64,000 nucleotides of DNA from the NCBI GenBank assembly GCA_018398805.1, contig JAGFBZ010000183.1, forward strand, positions 103,501-167,500, read 5' to 3'. Under the pieces are notes generated by a model. The model saw only the letters and a program-made list of their open reading frames with translations. It had not been told where the DNA came from and did not search any database. Source of the DNA: Hirundichthys speculiger (taxonomy: Eukaryota > Chordata > Actinopteri > Beloniformes > Exocoetidae). How positions within the stretch are numbered: the stretch's first letter is position 1; the number at the start of each line of letters is the position of its first letter. A program made the translations under genes and the position numbers. Of the stretch, positions 62,386-64,000 are shown one piece after another.

Positions 62386-63385
62386 TAGGGATGCACAATA
62401 ACTGTTTTTTATAACCGATAACTTTCAGCTCCTAGACGCCGATACAGATACCGATACCCAATAACACACACATATACCTAAGATCATTACATCAATACTA
62501 TGAACAAAATCAAAAATAGTTTTGACTTTTTAAATGAACAGATATTTATTTTTTCCTATGAAAAACTATTGGCAAGCCTCTCAAACATTTTCTTAAAGCT
62601 ATCAAACAAATCAATTTGATATCTCACATTAACTCAAATAAGCTTCATTACTGACTGATATATAAAAAATAAAGGCTCCTTGAACTGATGGAAATACATG
62701 CATCAGAATTACAAACTGAAAAAGATTAACATTTAAAGGATTTTGGCTTGTGGTTCCATTTAAATTAATACCTTTAATTAAAGTAAATGAGGTTCAGTAG
62801 TTTTTGTTATTTATTTTTTTATCTCATGGAAGCTTTAGAGACTGCTGCTGGCTTGCGCACGTTAGCATTAGCTTCCGTTAGCTCGCGTTAGTGCGATTTT
62901 AAAACTCCATGGAAGTGATTGTTATGTTGTAGGTGGCTGATCAGGTTTTACGTATTAAAGCTTGTGCTTCCCTCCTCGTAGAATTCGCTCAGAGGATTTG
63001 TCACAAATAACCACCAAACTATCTTCTTCTGAAACTTTAACGAAGTTCCGCGCCGCCATGTTTGTTGTGATCAGCACAATGCATGCTGCATTCAAGGTGT
63101 AACGTAAATTCCGACATTCCCTCGTTTGCAAGTCATTCTTTTAGCCTTTTCTATTTTTTTCTTTTTTATGTGTAACATGTGGGAGAATCCTGCGAATATC
63201 AATTAATGTCAGCAAATACCAAAATTATGACCGAGTTAATGAGTTGTTTTCTGGCATGAGGGGGTATTCTTGATTTTCCTTATTGAGTATTTCTTTTTCT
63301 GATTATGCCGAAGTCACTTGAACATAACATTCACTGTGGTCATTCAAGGCTCAGAGGGAGCGAGGCACTGCCATGTTGACAAAAA
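62386..63385. mobile_element. hAT-3 family transposon, copy C
   Basis: Begins TAGGGATGCACAATAACTG with CCGATAAC/CCGATAC motifs and runs collinear with copies A and B. The reverse complement of copy D follows from about 62930, including the BED exon on the minus strand (63060-62900: VKVSEEDSLVVICDK, then scrambled by frameshifts). It fades into the A run and (TA)n at 63380-63390 without its right terminus. Confidence 0.8.
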
Positions 63386-63488
63386 AAAAAATATATATAT
63401 ATATGTATGTGTATATACATATATATATATATATATGTGTGTGTGTATATATGTGTATATATGTATATATATGTATATATACATATAC
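63380..63488. repeat. (AT)n/(GT)n microsatellite
   Basis: Alternating AT with GTGTGT interruptions between copy C of hAT-3 and the Tc1-like element. Open frames across it are spurious. Confidence 0.95.
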
Positions 63489-64000
63489 AGATCCTTTCCA
63501 AAAAATTTGAATATTGTGGAAAAGTTGTTTAATTTCCATAATTCCATTCAGAAAGTTAAACTTTCATATATTATAGATTCATGGCCCACAATTTAATCAA
63601 TTTCAGGTATTTATTTGTTTATTTTTTACATAATTTTGGCTTCCAGCTCATGAAACCCACAAAACCAGGATTTCAAAAAATTAGAATACTGTGAAGAAAT
63701 CATCAGGGCATGAATGTTTTAAACTGAGTGTCACACACTAATCATCTACTAAACTCAAAGCACCTGCACAGGTTTCCCCAGTTATTTAATTGCTTTGGTT
63801 TGGATCAATTGTCTCAGTTCGGTTCAATATGGGGAAGACTGCAGACATGACAACTGCCCAGAAGACCATCATTGATACCCTCCATAGGATGGGTAAACCT
63901 CAAAAGTTTATAGCTAAGGAGGCTGGCTGTTCACAGAGTGCTGTGTCCAAGCATATCAATGGAAAGTCTAGTGGAAGGGAAAAATGTGGCAGGAGAAGAT
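63487..64000 (+). mobile_element. Tc1-like transposon, left part, runs off the window
   Basis: The left TIR starts near 63488 with CAGATCCTTTCCAAAAAATT after a TA, and a second internal copy CAAAAAATTAGAATACTGTG lies at 63675-63694 (IR/DR-type arrangement, direct relative of the terminal motif). The transposase begins at 63829. The right end is outside the window. Confidence 0.85.
63829..64000 (+). CDS. Tc1-like transposase, N-terminal 57 codons, partial
   Basis: ATG 63829 opens MGKTADMTTAQKTIIDTLHR, followed by GKPQKFIAKEAGCSQSAVSK (helix-turn-helix of the paired-like DNA-binding domain) and HINGKSSGREKCGRRR, approaching the GRPR-like hook. The frame is uninterrupted to the window end, and no stop or frameshift is seen. 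Full-length relatives have about 340 residues with a DDE domain, which cannot be checked here. The protein would bind the TIRs and excise and insert the element. Confidence 0.8.
   Translation, partial: MGKTADMTTAQKTIIDTLHRMGKPQKFIAKEAGCSQSAVSKHINGKSSGREKCGRRR

Overview
This is animal nuclear DNA, almost certainly from a ray-finned (teleost, probably percomorph) fish. The evidence is the set of fish-typical interspersed repeats (Tc1-like transposons, LINE tails ending in AATTGAATTGAA, several BED-finger hAT families, a SCAN/gag-type Ty3/gypsy fossil), the many microsatellites, the AT-rich non-coding background and one split vertebrate gene. There are no operons, no recognisable tRNA or rRNA genes and no CRISPR array.

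The only host exon I can name is at 24537-24638 (+): the first coding exon of afadin (afdn, formerly mllt4). A GC-richer leader with CRE-like sites lies upstream and a GTAGGA splice donor follows at once. I found no sequence resembling afadin exon 2 downstream, so 24639-64000 is read as the start of a very long intron 1 and 1-24180 as upstream intergenic DNA.

Upstream half (1-24180): a LINE 3' end (1-775), a decayed BED-finger hAT exon (5356-5661), a minus-strand LINE split into a C-terminal RT piece (10951-11440) and an endonuclease/linker piece (14738-15780) around a decayed Gmr1-like gypsy element (11548-13551), a second minus-strand LINE with an internal 8 x 36-bp tandem repeat (16310-17545), several MITEs, and long stretches with nothing recognisable.

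Intron half (24639-64000): a stack of nested cut-and-paste transposons. At least seven distinct hAT families are present. Most begin TAGGGnTG and are flanked by 8-bp target-site duplications. They carry, or once carried, BED zinc fingers, and they are inserted into one another and into Tc1-like, piggyBac-like and unclassified TIR elements. Several insertions can be polarised because a sister copy elsewhere in the window preserves the empty site. All transposase genes seen in full are broken. The only possibly intact one is a Tc1-like transposase that runs off the right edge (63829-64000).

The window does not show a new defence or metabolic system. Its interest lies in the insertion history of its transposons: three adjacent copies of one 8-bp target, nests three hAT elements deep, an exon replacement inside one hAT copy, an apparently unnamed hairpin-prone MITE family, and strong inverted repeats.
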